Assembly (NCBI GenBank): GCA_964623265.1
Contig: CAZUTK010000014.1
Location: forward strand, 1-47,326
Direction of reading: 5' to 3'
DNA from: CAZUTK01 sp964623265
GTDB taxonomy: Bacteria; Electryoneota; B3-LCP
Length of the DNA: 47,326 nucleotides
The notes under the pieces: model-generated
What the model was told of the DNA's origin: nothing
Database searches by the model: none
Seen by the model: the letters and a program-made list of their open reading frames with translations, nothing else
In this document: piece after piece, positions 14,894 through 24,460 of the stretch
Layout: each line of letters starts with the position of its first letter
How positions within the stretch are numbered: position 1 is the stretch's first letter
Made by a program: the position numbers and the translations under genes

Positions 14894-17800
14894 CTATTTC
14901 ACCAGAGCCATCTTCCCCGTTGATTTATAATTTCCGGCTTGGAAATGGTACAGGTAAACTCCGGACGGAATTTGTTCAGCATCGAAAGTCACTTCATGGA
15001 AGCCCGCCTCCCGAACCCCGTTAATCAGCGTAGTGGTCAGCCGTCCGGAAACGTCATAAATCCGCAACTCGACTCGAGTCGCCTCCGATAAAGCGAATCG
15101 GAAAGTCGTTCTCGGATTAAACGGATTGGGGAAGGGTCTTTCCAATGTACAAGATGTCGGCGGGGCGCAGCTTTCCATCTCCTCCATCTCGCCGAATGAG
15201 TTACCCCAATTCATCCAGGCGGGTTCCGTCGGTCCATAACCGGTGTTGTTCTTAATGAAATTGAAGCTATCCGTCGCCCAGACCGCATTCGGATATAGAC
15301 CGGCGTAGGCATTATAAGAATAGACCCCGAAAGGTGCTGTACCCGGAACTACCTGCGTGCGATCCCGATTGATGGCGCCGCCCGGATTCAATGTAATGTT
15401 GACCGGTCCTAAAACCGGTCCGAAGGACGAACCGTTCGGCAGCGTCACATCGCACCAGACAGCGAAGGATTGCGCCGCCGGTTCTTGATTCATAATCGCC
15501 ACATTGTAGCTGAATGATCCACCGGAAACCGGGATCTGGATCGGCGCACCGTAGGGTGTCAGCTGTATCGTGACGTCCGGAAAACCGTCCATGGTAATGA
15601 ACAAGATCGCCATGCCGGAATCCAGCCGAGCCGCATGCAGATCGTAGTTTGCATTGTAAAGATACTGCAATCCGATGGTTTCTGTGGGATCCTCGATTCC
15701 GACTGTACAGCTTGAAGGATCCGAGACCCGTTTATACTGGAAGAGAATCTTGCCGTCTCCCGTCGGGGTTTGATGGAAAGCGGGATCATACAGGATCACT
15801 TCGAAGGTTTCGGTCGCCCAGTTCGGCGTATACTGCCTGACTCCATTGTATTCCACGACGAAAAAGTGCCCCGTCGAGTTATAATAATAAGAAACGCGTC
15901 CCAGTACCTGCGGGGACAAGTCCTCCCAGAAGGGGGCGATCATAGCGGGCGGACCGTCCGGATTGGGGATAGCGGAATTGCTGTAATCGGTTTCCGTCGT
16001 CAACCCCATCGCGATCCAACCGTTCGAACAGACGGAAATCTGGGTGTAGTTTAAACCGTAGTATGTGAAAATGAAAGGAAGATCCAAGGGGAGGGTCTGA
16101 TCATCGGTGGTGAAGTTCATCACTGTCCCGGAGCCCCCGCTCATCGGATCCACCTCCTGCCAGTTGTACACAGGTCCGTTCTGATCCAGAATGTCCAGCG
16201 CGTAATAACCGTAAGCATCCGGGCCCACGGGATCATAAAGCGGATCCCCGACGATGAAATTGATGGGGGCGGAATTGGAATACCCTCCGGCTGCGGTGAT
16301 GTTCAGAGTCGTACTGACTGTGCTTCCTTGCGGGCACGAAGAACTGATATTCAGGATATACGGCTGAGAAGCGATGCCGGTCATCTGTGGCGCGATATTG
16401 GGATAGGTTGCGCTGTTTTGCGTGATGGTCAGATAGGGATTCGTCGTCGTCAACGTGGCGCTGATCCCCGTGGCGGGTTCCGATCCGACGTTGATCAAGG
16501 TGACCAGAATGCTGATGGTCTCACCCGGATCCGGCATTCCGTTTTGATTGCCCGTCAGATCGTCAATGAACCGGTTTTGAACAGCGAGGTAGGGTCCGGT
16601 CGGCGCAATAGGGATGGCGTAATCCGCCAGCGCGGCGATGGCGGCTCGAGTGCAGTTGGTCGCATAAGGGAGGTCGCAGTTCGAGATGACATCGTTGACG
16701 GAGTGATAATAGGGGTTGAAATCAGGACCCCAGGCTTGTTCTTCGATCCCGCAGATGGCAGGCCATCCCATATCCCAGAACGGGGAATGATCCGATCCGG
16801 TCATGGAAGGCGAGATATCAATATCCGGCTCCAGAGCCGCGGGGAGGAAGGTCGTGATGGCTTCGGCGATCTTGTTCGCCATCGCCTGGGAACGCGTATT
16901 GTTGTCGGCGTAGATGACCAGATCCGGGGGGAGAGGATCCGTGCCGGACCAGGCGATCATATCCCAATTGAAGGATCCGATGACTCGCGTTCCGGCGTTG
17001 AAGAGACTCTGAACATAAGCCTGGCTTCCTACCAGACCCTGCTCTTCACCGGCGAAGGCGACAAACCGAATGGTCTTTTCGAAGTTGTATTGCGAGAGGA
17101 TGCGGGCGCATTCGAGCACGCAGGCGGCTCCGGAAGCGTTGTCGTCCGCTCCGGGTGCCACCGGTTCGGCAATGTAGGGATTGCCCGCTGTGGCGTCGTA
17201 ATGGCCGGTGATGAAAAGCACGGAATCCGGATAGACGGATCCAGTCAACTCGCCGATCACATTGCGCTTCGTCATCCCGCTCAAGGTGAAATTATGATAC
17301 TGCACCTGCAGACCGAAGCTCGCCATCGTATTGTAGATCCAGGTGGCGGCGTTATCGCAGTTGCTCGTGCGGGAATTGCGGGTGACGAAGTCTTGCAAGG
17401 TCTGTACATACTGCGTGTATTGCGCCTGAGAAACTTGATTGACGAATTCCTGCACCATAGGGTGGAAATCATCGGTGGTGGAGGGGAAAACGCCCGAATA
17501 GCCTATGGGTTTGGGGATCAGCGTCACCCGAGTCCAGAAGGCATTGATAGCCGGTAGGCTTTCCAGTTGGAAGGGGGTCGCCTGAAAGATGACTTCATCG
17601 TCATCTTCATAGAGGATATTGACATTGCCGTCGAGCTTTGCGGCTTCCGTTTCCATCGGCAGCAGCAGCCGGAACACTTCGCCTTGATCCGGCTGGTACC
17701 GATCCAGAACAATGCCGCCCGGCGGGAGCTTTGCTCCCGTCGGCAGACCGCCGATCCAATAATCGCCCGCGCGATGATAGAGCTGGAAACCTTCCGGTAA

Positions 17801-17908
17801 GTCTGCGGCTTGATCTGAAGGGGCGGGTATTCTGACCAGCTGCCAGTCGGAAGCGGAAACGAAGGTCAGGGGAAGAAGCAAAACCAGAGCGCACAGCAAC
17901 CGTTTCAT
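14894..17908 (-). CDS. Secreted M28-family zinc aminopeptidase with T9SS sorting domain
   Basis: About 1004 residues from ATG 17908, chosen because AGGAG lies 7 nt upstream. A signal peptide (MKRLLCALVLLLPLTFVSAS) precedes a propeptide-like segment. The M28 catalytic domain (about 150-440) shows the cocatalytic zinc ligands: ITGHYDAT (His236), GADDNASG (Asp255), FAGEEQGLVGS (Glu288/289), NWDMIAWSG (Asp316) and YYHSVND (His402). After it come beta-rich domains, including a CARDB-like segment (ISILVTLINVGSEPATGIS) and a domain resembling those flanking other exported peptidases. The C-terminus is a T9SS type A sorting domain (LERPFPNPFNPRTTFRFALS, IPSGVYLYHFQAG, KMALVK). The expected role is extracellular peptide hydrolysis. 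It is a single-gene unit with promoter 17946-17974 and terminator 14838-14871. Confidence 0.93.
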   Translation of the reverse strand: MKRLLCALVLLLPLTFVSASDWQLVRIPAPSDQAADLPEGFQLYHRAGDYWIGGLPTGAKLPPGGIVLDRYQPDQGEVFRLLLPMETEAAKLDGNVNILYEDDDEVIFQATPFQLESLPAINAFWTRVTLIPKPIGYSGVFPSTTDDFHPMVQEFVNQVSQAQYTQYVQTLQDFVTRNSRTSNCDNAATWIYNTMASFGLQVQYHNFTLSGMTKRNVIGELTGSVYPDSVLFITGHYDATAGNPYIAEPVAPGADDNASGAACVLECARILSQYNFEKTIRFVAFAGEEQGLVGSQAYVQSLFNAGTRVIGSFNWDMIAWSGTDPLPPDLVIYADNNTRSQAMANKIAEAITTFLPAALEPDIDISPSMTGSDHSPFWDMGWPAICGIEEQAWGPDFNPYYHSVNDVISNCDLPYATNCTRAAIAALADYAIPIAPTGPYLAVQNRFIDDLTGNQNGMPDPGETISILVTLINVGSEPATGISATLTTTNPYLTITQNSATYPNIAPQMTGIASQPYILNISSSCPQGSTVSTTLNITAAGGYSNSAPINFIVGDPLYDPVGPDAYGYYALDILDQNGPVYNWQEVDPMSGGSGTVMNFTTDDQTLPLDLPFIFTYYGLNYTQISVCSNGWIAMGLTTETDYSNSAIPNPDGPPAMIAPFWEDLSPQVLGRVSYYYNSTGHFFVVEYNGVRQYTPNWATETFEVILYDPAFHQTPTGDGKILFQYKRVSDPSSCTVGIEDPTETIGLQYLYNANYDLHAARLDSGMAILFITMDGFPDVTIQLTPYGAPIQIPVSGGSFSYNVAIMNQEPAAQSFAVWCDVTLPNGSSFGPVLGPVNITLNPGGAINRDRTQVVPGTAPFGVYSYNAYAGLYPNAVWATDSFNFIKNNTGYGPTEPAWMNWGNSFGEMEEMESCAPPTSCTLERPFPNPFNPRTTFRFALSEATRVELRIYDVSGRLTTTLINGVREAGFHEVTFDAEQIPSGVYLYHFQAGNYKSTGKMALVK

Positions 17909-17945
17909 ATTCATTCTCCTATACAAAATCCCCAGTTGCATTCAC

Positions 17946-17974
17946 AATATACGAAGTAAGATGCGTAAAGTCAA
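17946..17974 (-). promoter_or_regulatory. Promoter of the M28 peptidase gene
   Basis: On the minus strand TTGACT (17969-17974), a 17-nt spacer and TATATT (17946-17951). The leader is about 30 nt with AGGAG close to the ATG. Confidence 0.8.
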
Positions 17975-18028
17975 GAATTAATTTGCAGTTATGCGCTTTT
18001 TTAAATCTCACCAGTTTGATAAGTGGGG

Positions 18029-18072
18029 CCAAAGCTGAAGCTTTGGGCTATTTTCTTTCGTCCTTCCGGACG
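18029..18072. repeat. Two-hairpin palindromic intergenic element
   Basis: The 303-nt stretch 17909-18211 has no gene. Besides the promoter and terminator at its two ends it holds two perfect hairpins 12 nt apart: CCAAAGCT-GA-AGCTTTGG (18029-18046) and CGTCC-TTCC-GGACG (18059-18072), joined by GCTATTTTCTTT. Neither is followed by a proper T-tract. The pattern recalls dispersed REP-like intergenic repeats found in many large bacterial genomes; this likeness is from memory and unchecked. Confidence 0.5.
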
Positions 18073-18159
18073 TTCAAAACACCTTCTTTGCCACCGCGTA
18101 TTTTCCCGCAGCTCGAATTTTCCCATGAAATAGTCACTTCTTGCGAATCCGAGTTGAAT

Positions 18160-18192
18160 AAAAAAGGCTGCCTTATGCCTTCAAGACAGCCT
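18160..18192 (-). terminator. Terminator of the C1A peptidase gene
   Basis: On the minus strand AGGCTGTCTT pairs with AAGGCAGCCT (10 bp with one G-T pair, arms 18183-18192 and 18165-18174), followed by TTTTTATTC. Confidence 0.88.
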
Positions 18193-18211
18193 CTCGCGTT
18201 CGCGTTCGCTT

Positions 18212-21001
18212 CTATTTCAGATACAGCACCTTCTGGACGGCATTGAAAGCGGCTTCACCGGCGCTTTCAGCTTGTAATCTGACGAAATAAATGCCGCTGG
18301 CGACGTCGAATTGAGACGCATTCCAGATCCGATGGTGAATGCCGGCGCTCTGCGATTCATTCGCCAGCGTCGCCACTTTCCTGCCGGTAAGATCCACGAT
18401 TTCCAAAGTCACTCGTGCGGTCTTTGGTAATTGATAGGACAATTTCACTTCCGGATTGAAGGGATTCGGATGCGCTGGCAGTAGTGAGTATTCTCGCGGA
18501 GACGCCGCAGACTCGCCCGATTCCACCGGCACACCGAAAAAGCCGTCCGCGTAATTTCCGGTGCGGCGCAGATTCCCTCGGAAGGTGTTCCAGCACTGAT
18601 TGTTGCCGCCTGTCGCTTTGTAGTCAACGCTGACGATCCCGAAGAGCGTCCCAAGAGTGATTTCCAGATCGCCGTCCTGATCCAGGTTGATCACCGTCGG
18701 CGTGGATCGGGAAGCGCCGTTCAATCGCATCGGAAATCCCGCCAGCACTCCACCGTTGTAGGTTCGAACGTGAAGGTTTCCTCCGTTATCCGCAACCACC
18801 AGATCCAGCCGGCCATCCCGATCTAAATCGGAAAAGCTGGAAGAACCCCAGATCGAAGAACCGGTAGGAACCGGATATCCTGGGATCTCCTCCCCCTGGG
18901 AATTCAAGACGTGAATCCACCCGTTTTGATCGTTGACGGCGACTTCCGGAAAGCCGTCGCCGGTGAGATCCGCAAACGAAGGACTGGACTTGCAGCCAGC
19001 ACCCAAATCCACCGCGCGGATTTCTTCGCCTGCGGTGTGGATATAATACAACATCCCGTTTTGAACGGGCATTACGATGGTCGGCTGCCCCGAACCGAGA
19101 TCCGCAGCGGAGGGCGCTGCGGACGGCACGAAGCCTAAATCCAGTTGCCAGATCCGTTGCGCCGTTCCCGTGATCGCATAGATTTTGTGATCATACGCCC
19201 CGAAAAGGATTTCCGGCAGAAGATCGCCGTTTATATCCAACAGCAAGGCGGCTTCCTGAACGGGCTGGCCTGCACCTACGACATACGGGAATCCCGAAAC
19301 CGGATCTCCAGTGTGATGAAACGCGTAGAGTTTTCCGTCCCAGCAGCCGATGATGATCTCCAGATCCTCGTCCCCATCCAGATCTCCTAAAACCGGCGTC
19401 GCGGAAATAAACAGCGGCAGAGCAACCGGCGCGAAAGCAGTCGAAGCATCGGCATTCAAGACGATGAGATGACCGGACCAATCCGCCAGGACGACTTCCA
19501 GATCGTCGTCTCCGTCCAAATCCGCCACCGCCGGAGAACCCTTGATGGGACCAGCAGCTTGATAGGGGAAGCCCTGCAAGAGATTCCCCTGACGGTCCAC
19601 TGCCTTGACAAAACCGGCAAAATCGGCGCTGATCACATCGAGATGACCGTCGCCGTCGAGATCGCAAACCGCGGGGGATGCGTCGGATTCCGGACCGACC
19701 AGCGGGTATCCCGCTTGATTGTAGCTCACTTCCAATTGCAGTTGAAATTGGATGTAGTAGGGCGTCGGACCGGTTTCGTTGGCGTAGACGCAAAGCGTAA
19801 ACGGAATCTCGCCCAGCGCGCAATTCGGAGTCACGGAAAAACTCAGGGCTTCCTGATTAGAAGCGACAGAACTGCCGCTTAAATCGGGATAGGATGATTG
19901 CGAATGGATCAAGGTCACCCGCGCATCGTCGCAGAAAATCTGCGCTGTCACGTCACTCGCCGTCGCGGCTAAAGGTCCATTCTGCAGGCTGACGGTGAGC
20001 GCCACCGTCTCGCCGGGATTGATCACGTTGTCGCCGTCTCCGGCGATCTCCTGAATTTCGGTGGAATGAACGACGATATTGGGATAATCTGCCTGGCGAG
20101 GAGTCAGCCAAAGCGGTGCCCAGGATTCGATGCCGCACTCGTCGTAGCCCATGCGGATCATGAAATACCCATCCATCCCCCAGCTATCCCCCCAAGAATT
20201 TTTACAGATCCAGGCGTTTTGGGAATCGCTGTACCCCACGATGCTGATCATATGACCGCCGGCTTCATCGCCCCATACATGCTGATAAACACCGCTGCTG
20301 TAGGAATAAAAATCATCGTAAACGAGAAATGCGCCGGTGATGGGACCGACATTCAAAGCCGCCTTCATCTGCGCTACGTTGGCGCAAATTCCCCAATTCT
20401 GAATCTTCACATTGCGATAGAGCCAATCCGAACACCGGTTCGAACAGGGAATCAAATCCGATGCCATATACGGCAAGCAGGGTTCATCTACTGTCCCTTG
20501 ACTCTGCAAGTAGTCCAAAGTGGACGAAGCGTACCAGCCGTTGCAAGATCCGGGGCTGCAAGAGACGAGATATTGTTCCGAGAGATCCAGAGGAAACCCG
20601 GGCGTGTTCCCCGCAATCAAGATATTGGCTTCCATAGCAGCGATGCCGCCGAATGCCCAGCAGGAACCGCACTGCCCCTGATTGCGCACCGGAGTCACCC
20701 AGTTGGCGCCGTTCCGGTTGCGCCAATCCACCTCCTCATCCACCTGGTCAAGATGGCGGTCAAACTGCGGGAGAAGGGGATACTCCGTGGGGTCGAATTC
20801 TCGAGGCAGCAACCCGAGCAGGGCGCGTTTCTCTTCCCATGTCAGATTCGTATAGGGGGTCTCGCCGGCTTGCCAGCGGGCGTTCTGTTTGGCAATTTCC
20901 TGCTGTATCTTTTCGAGATCGCCGGGCGCAGCGAAAACTCTGGGCAGGATCATGATGGAAAAAATAAGAAGAGACGCAGAAATGCGGTGTGAGCGCGGCA
21001 T
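18212..21001 (-). CDS. Secreted papain-like (C1A) cysteine peptidase with FG-GAP repeats and T9SS sorting domain
   Basis: About 929 residues from ATG 21001, which has GGGAG seven bases upstream; the open frame extends 78 nt further but into the promoter. A signal peptide (MPRSHRISASLLIFSIMI onward) and a propeptide precede the mature enzyme. Catalytic residues are visible: Gln110 and Cys114 in NQGQCGSCWAFG, His250 in EAGGHMISIVGY, Asn268 in ICKNSWGDSWG. After a CARDB-like domain (GDNVINPGETVALTVSLQNG) come at least six FG-GAP/VCBS repeats with Asp-rich calcium loops (DLDGDGHLDVISADF, DLDGDDDLEVVLADW, DLDGDEDLEIIIG and similar), predicted to form a beta propeller. The end is a T9SS sorting domain (YSLLPAHPNPFNPEVKLSYQ, ASGIYFVRLQ, QKVLYLK). 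Role: exported protein degradation, possibly surface-attached. Confidence 0.94.
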   Translation of the reverse strand: MPRSHRISASLLIFSIMILPRVFAAPGDLEKIQQEIAKQNARWQAGETPYTNLTWEEKRALLGLLPREFDPTEYPLLPQFDRHLDQVDEEVDWRNRNGANWVTPVRNQGQCGSCWAFGGIAAMEANILIAGNTPGFPLDLSEQYLVSCSPGSCNGWYASSTLDYLQSQGTVDEPCLPYMASDLIPCSNRCSDWLYRNVKIQNWGICANVAQMKAALNVGPITGAFLVYDDFYSYSSGVYQHVWGDEAGGHMISIVGYSDSQNAWICKNSWGDSWGMDGYFMIRMGYDECGIESWAPLWLTPRQADYPNIVVHSTEIQEIAGDGDNVINPGETVALTVSLQNGPLAATASDVTAQIFCDDARVTLIHSQSSYPDLSGSSVASNQEALSFSVTPNCALGEIPFTLCVYANETGPTPYYIQFQLQLEVSYNQAGYPLVGPESDASPAVCDLDGDGHLDVISADFAGFVKAVDRQGNLLQGFPYQAAGPIKGSPAVADLDGDDDLEVVLADWSGHLIVLNADASTAFAPVALPLFISATPVLGDLDGDEDLEIIIGCWDGKLYAFHHTGDPVSGFPYVVGAGQPVQEAALLLDINGDLLPEILFGAYDHKIYAITGTAQRIWQLDLGFVPSAAPSAADLGSGQPTIVMPVQNGMLYYIHTAGEEIRAVDLGAGCKSSPSFADLTGDGFPEVAVNDQNGWIHVLNSQGEEIPGYPVPTGSSIWGSSSFSDLDRDGRLDLVVADNGGNLHVRTYNGGVLAGFPMRLNGASRSTPTVINLDQDGDLEITLGTLFGIVSVDYKATGGNNQCWNTFRGNLRRTGNYADGFFGVPVESGESAASPREYSLLPAHPNPFNPEVKLSYQLPKTARVTLEIVDLTGRKVATLANESQSAGIHHRIWNASQFDVASGIYFVRLQAESAGEAAFNAVQKVLYLK

Positions 21002-21050
21002 AAGGATCTCCCGGATTCGTGGTTTTATCGAGATTCTAATCAGATTATTC

Positions 21051-21079
21051 AATATAGCGAAATCTACGAGTGAAATCAA
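21051..21079 (-). promoter_or_regulatory. Promoter of the C1A peptidase gene
   Basis: On the minus strand TTGATT (21074-21079), a 17-nt spacer and TATATT (21051-21056). The predicted RNA start near 21044 supports the downstream ATG at 21001 as the real start. Confidence 0.78.
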
Positions 21080-21121
21080 GCTTTTTTTTCCAGCGGATCT
21101 TCCCCTTTCATACTTCCGCTT

Positions 21122-22507
21122 TCACCTTTTTAGCTTCCCTCGCAATCCGTACTCCTGCAGCTTCTTTCGCAAGGTGGGACGAGTGATCCCCAGCCGGACG
21201 CAAGCATCGCCGAAGTTCCAGCCGACCCTGTCCAGCACTGACAGAATATGACCTCGTTCCACATCCTCCAAAGTCAGGATTTCATCCGCATCACCCGGTT
21301 TTTGCGGGGCGGTTTCCGGTTGAAAAATCAGATTCAACGTCTCGCCGGTAGAATGAATGACGCTTCGCGTCAAAATGTTCTCCAATTCGCGCACATTCCC
21401 AGGCCAATGGTAATTCGTCAGCCGCCGCAAATCTTCATCCGCGATGCGACGAACGCCTGAATGCAATTCCCGAGCGATCCTCTCGATCAGAGCGCCGATG
21501 AGAATGGGGATGTCTTCCTTTCGTTCTCTCAGCGGCGGGATGTGGATGGTAAAAACATTCAAACGGTAGAAGAGGTCTTCGCGGAATTCTCCGCGGCGGA
21601 TTCGTTCGCTCAAGTCTCGATTCGTGGCAGCGATGACTCTTCCGTAAAACGGCAGCTCTTTATGCCCGCCCACGCGACAGTAAGATCGCTCCTGAAGCAC
21701 TCGCAGCAGTTTCGCCTGCAGTTCCATTCCGAGGTCGCCGATCTCATCTAAAAACAGCGTGCCCCGTCCGGTGATGGACAGCTTCCCTTCTCTGCGGTCC
21801 CGCGCACCGGTGAAAGCACCGCGTTCATACCCGAACAGCTCGGCTTCCATCAGAGTCGGGACGATGGCAGAGCAATTGATGGAGACAAAAGGTTCAGTCG
21901 GCGCGGAGTACTGATGAATCGCCCGCGCCACCAACTCTTTCCCGGTTCCGGTCTCACCGGTGATCAACACGGAGACCTGACTTTGTGCGGCGCGACCGAT
22001 CTGTTTGTGGATCTCCAGAATCGCTCGGCTCTGACCCGCCATCCGCACTCCGGAAGTTTCTTCCTCAGCGGTTCGGATCATCTTTCCGGAAGCATCCCTA
22101 AGCTGCTGCACCCTGCCGATCACCGAATCCAGCTCGTCAATATCCAGAGGCTTGTGGATGAACTCATATGCTCCGGCTTTCATCGCCCGGATCGCATATT
22201 CCATTTCGTGGTGTCCGGTGATCAGGATCACGGGCGTGGAATCTCCGATTCCGCGCATTTCGGTGAGCAACTCGATTCCGTCGCCGTCCGGCAATTTCTG
22301 ATCGAGGATCACCGCATCGGGCGGGGCAGTCAACCACTCTTTTCGTGCCAGCGCGAGATCTTTCGCCGTTCGGACTCGATGCCCCGCTCCCGCAATGTGC
22401 AGCTGCAACGTTCGCACAATGGCGTCGTCATCGTCAACAATGAGAATTTCCAGCATCGTGGGCGGTGCCGGGGAGGTAGATCCGGACTCTTGTGCCGACA
22501 TTTTCAT
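21122..22507 (-). CDS. NtrC-family sigma54-dependent response regulator
   Basis: 461 residues with three domains. The receiver shows EILIVDDDDAIVR and the phospho-acceptor Asp69 in AVILDQKLPDGDG. The AAA+ sigma54 activator domain carries Walker A GETGTGKE (about 184-191), the sigma54-contact loop GAFTGA (230-235), LFLDEIGDL, and NYHWPGNVRELENIL. The Fis-type helix-turn-helix at the C-terminus reads GWNFGDACVRLGITRPTLRK. The start could be ATG 22507 or the in-frame ATG at 22456 (MLEILIVDDDD), which matches homologues better; neither has a strong ribosome site. It overlaps the kinase gene end, so the pair is translated together. Target promoters would be of the -24/-12 type; I did not find a convincing one in this window. 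Confidence 0.95.
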   Translation of the reverse strand: MKMSAQESGSTSPAPPTMLEILIVDDDDAIVRTLQLHIAGAGHRVRTAKDLALARKEWLTAPPDAVILDQKLPDGDGIELLTEMRGIGDSTPVILITGHHEMEYAIRAMKAGAYEFIHKPLDIDELDSVIGRVQQLRDASGKMIRTAEEETSGVRMAGQSRAILEIHKQIGRAAQSQVSVLITGETGTGKELVARAIHQYSAPTEPFVSINCSAIVPTLMEAELFGYERGAFTGARDRREGKLSITGRGTLFLDEIGDLGMELQAKLLRVLQERSYCRVGGHKELPFYGRVIAATNRDLSERIRRGEFREDLFYRLNVFTIHIPPLRERKEDIPILIGALIERIARELHSGVRRIADEDLRRLTNYHWPGNVRELENILTRSVIHSTGETLNLIFQPETAPQKPGDADEILTLEDVERGHILSVLDRVGWNFGDACVRLGITRPTLRKKLQEYGLRGKLKR

Positions 22508-24356
22508 GGCTCTCTATTTCCAATCTTCCGCGATGCAATTCCACCGCTTTTCGAGCATTCAGCAGACCCAATCCGGTTCCATCCGACTTCGTCGTAAAAA
22601 ACGGTTCGAATATGCGATCCTGCTGCGTTTTCGTCAATCCCTTCCCCCGATCCTCAATTTCTATCATGATTCCGCCGGTCTCGTCTCCCGCTTCCCGCAC
22701 CGTTACTGTTACCGTTCCTCCGCGAGAACCATCATAGGCTTCGACGGCATTGCGCAGGATGTTGGTCAGCGCCTGGATGAGCAGATCTTTGTCACCCTGC
22801 AGCGGCGGCATCTCCGGCGTAATCTGCAGCTCGATCGAGACTCCCCGCGCGTGCGAGAACTCCTGCAAATAAGCGGCGGCTTCTCGGATCACAGCACCCA
22901 TTTCCAGAGCTTCGATCTTCCCCTTTACGGGCTTGGAGTATTCCAGCAGATCGGAAAGCATTCGCTCCAATTTCAGCGTCTGTTCCTGAGCGATTTGCAG
23001 GTGCTCTTCGACCGACGCGTCCCCTGAATTCTTTCTGGATAAAATCTTCAAGTTCATCTTGATGGCGGATAGAGGATTCCGCAGTTCGTGCACCACGCCG
23101 GCGACCCACTCGCCGATTGCGGCTAATTTCTCCGCCTGCACCAGACGACGTTCCGCCGCCAGCAGTTCAGTATACGATTTTTCCAGCGATTTTCGAGACT
23201 CCTCCAGCGCCGCGCTCATCTGATCAAACGCCGCACCCAGGCGCCCGATTTCGTCGTTGCGGCGCAAATCGGCTCTCACTGTCAAGTCCCCGGCTGAAAT
23301 TCGCTTCGCCGCCTCGGAGAGCCGCAGGATGGGACGGCTGATGGATTTCGAAATCCAGGCGACGACCACCAGGATCGCTCCCAGCGTCAGACTCAAACCC
23401 AATAACCAGTTGCGTTGAAAATGCTGCACTTCCGCCAGCGCTTCTCTCGCGCTCATTTCGCCAATGAGCGCCCAACCGGTCAGCGGGATGCTGCGCCACG
23501 CACCCAGAGCCGTCTCGCCGTCCCAGCCCCGGTAGATTCCAACCCCCGTTCCTCCGGTTAACGCTCTGTCTATGGCGGCGCTGCTCATTTTATGCGTGCC
23601 CGGCGCCGGATGATTCATGTGTCGGGAACGAGTCAACATCCATCGCTCTCGATCCACCAGGTAGGTGTGACCGGTCCGCCCCAAGCCGGTGTTGTCTGTG
23701 AGGAGGAAATCGAGGGACCGGGAGACGGCGATGCTTCCGACGAGCCATCCGGAAGCATCGCCACTCACATCGCCCAAACGGCGTTTCACGGAAAACCAGG
23801 TGCCAATATCGGGATGATACCGAGTGGGGGAAATATACAATCCCGTCTCCGAGTCCGCAATCATCCAGCGAGCCGAATCTCCGAGAACCAAGCCAGAATG
23901 ATCCTGCGAGGTGCGAAGGGAGCTATAAGCCGCAAGGCGCCCATCCTCAGTGAATACCCCGATTGCGATGAAACTCGGATTGTTTTCCAGCCAGGATTGC
24001 AGCAGAGCGCTTCCAGCAGCCTCATTCTTCGATCCTCGAGACGCAGTTAAATCTCTGAAAACGAGGGGATGCGCCGCCAGAAGATGGAAATGATGAAAGC
24101 TCTGCCGCAACCAATGATCCACCTGAGCCTGCTTGTTCGCCGCGACCGCTTCCATATGAAGGAAGACTTCCTTCACAACCGCATCCCTCGCCAGCCGGTA
24201 ACCGCGCACGCCGAGGAGAATCAAGGGAAAAATGGAGACGAGAGTGAACCAAAGCAACAGCTTGCATCCGATATTCCCGAAGAGTCTGACCTGCGCGGCT
24301 TGCTCGCCCCCGGATTCCCGTTCATCGGACGTCTTTTCTGCTCGGACAACCATCAC
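22434..24356 (-). CDS. Membrane sensor histidine kinase (dCache-HAMP-HisKA-HATPase)
   Basis: 640 residues. A short cytoplasmic N-terminus leads to TM1 (about 31-51). A periplasmic sensor of about 260 residues of the double-Cache type follows (FIAIGVFTEDGRLAAYSSLR, WFSVKRRLGDVSGD, GRTGHTYLVD, GWALIGEMSAREAL), then TM2 (about 317-337). A HAMP linker (SISRPILRLSEAAKRISAGD) and a coiled coil come next, then HisKA with His423 in GVVHELRNPLSAIK. The ATPase domain has N box NILRNAVEAYDG, G1 EIEDRGKGL and G2 GTGLGLLNARKAVELHRG. It is the partner of the overlapping NtrC-like regulator. Cache sensors bind small molecules such as amino acids or carboxylates. It is divergently oriented from the OPT transporter gene, which suggests but does not prove a regulatory link. 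Confidence 0.95.
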   Translation of the reverse strand: MMVVRAEKTSDERESGGEQAAQVRLFGNIGCKLLLWFTLVSIFPLILLGVRGYRLARDAVVKEVFLHMEAVAANKQAQVDHWLRQSFHHFHLLAAHPLVFRDLTASRGSKNEAAGSALLQSWLENNPSFIAIGVFTEDGRLAAYSSLRTSQDHSGLVLGDSARWMIADSETGLYISPTRYHPDIGTWFSVKRRLGDVSGDASGWLVGSIAVSRSLDFLLTDNTGLGRTGHTYLVDRERWMLTRSRHMNHPAPGTHKMSSAAIDRALTGGTGVGIYRGWDGETALGAWRSIPLTGWALIGEMSAREALAEVQHFQRNWLLGLSLTLGAILVVVAWISKSISRPILRLSEAAKRISAGDLTVRADLRRNDEIGRLGAAFDQMSAALEESRKSLEKSYTELLAAERRLVQAEKLAAIGEWVAGVVHELRNPLSAIKMNLKILSRKNSGDASVEEHLQIAQEQTLKLERMLSDLLEYSKPVKGKIEALEMGAVIREAAAYLQEFSHARGVSIELQITPEMPPLQGDKDLLIQALTNILRNAVEAYDGSRGGTVTVTVREAGDETGGIMIEIEDRGKGLTKTQQDRIFEPFFTTKSDGTGLGLLNARKAVELHRGRLEIESHENVGTRVRIYLPGTAHDAGNSHC

Positions 24357-24431
24357 GGCTGCATTGTAAGAAAAATCCGATCCAGATTCCAGTTTTTTCT
24401 GACATTTTTACGTCAACCGTGTGGAAAGCGC

Positions 24432-24460
24432 TTGACTTTTAAGGATAAAAACATTACTTT
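24432..24460 (+). promoter_or_regulatory. Probable promoter of the OPT transporter gene
   Basis: TTGACT (24432-24437), a 17-nt spacer and TACTTT (24455-24460) lie in the divergent region between the kinase and the transporter, about 40 nt before the ATG. The -10 box is less ideal than at other promoters here. Confidence 0.55.

Noticed and set aside
16328..17557. Long 409-codon plus-strand ORF
   Set aside because: It lies opposite the M28 peptidase gene, has Arg/Gly-rich composition typical of an antisense frame and matches no family.
20066..20992. 308-codon plus-strand ORF
   Set aside because: Antisense to the C1A peptidase gene, whose catalytic motifs are unmistakable; no own ribosome site or domain.
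24425..24440. Sigma54-type -24/-12 promoter (TGGAAAGCGCTTGAC) before the OPT gene
   Set aside because: The GG to GC spacing does not fit the required arrangement; a sigma70-type promoter at 24432-24460 explains the site better.
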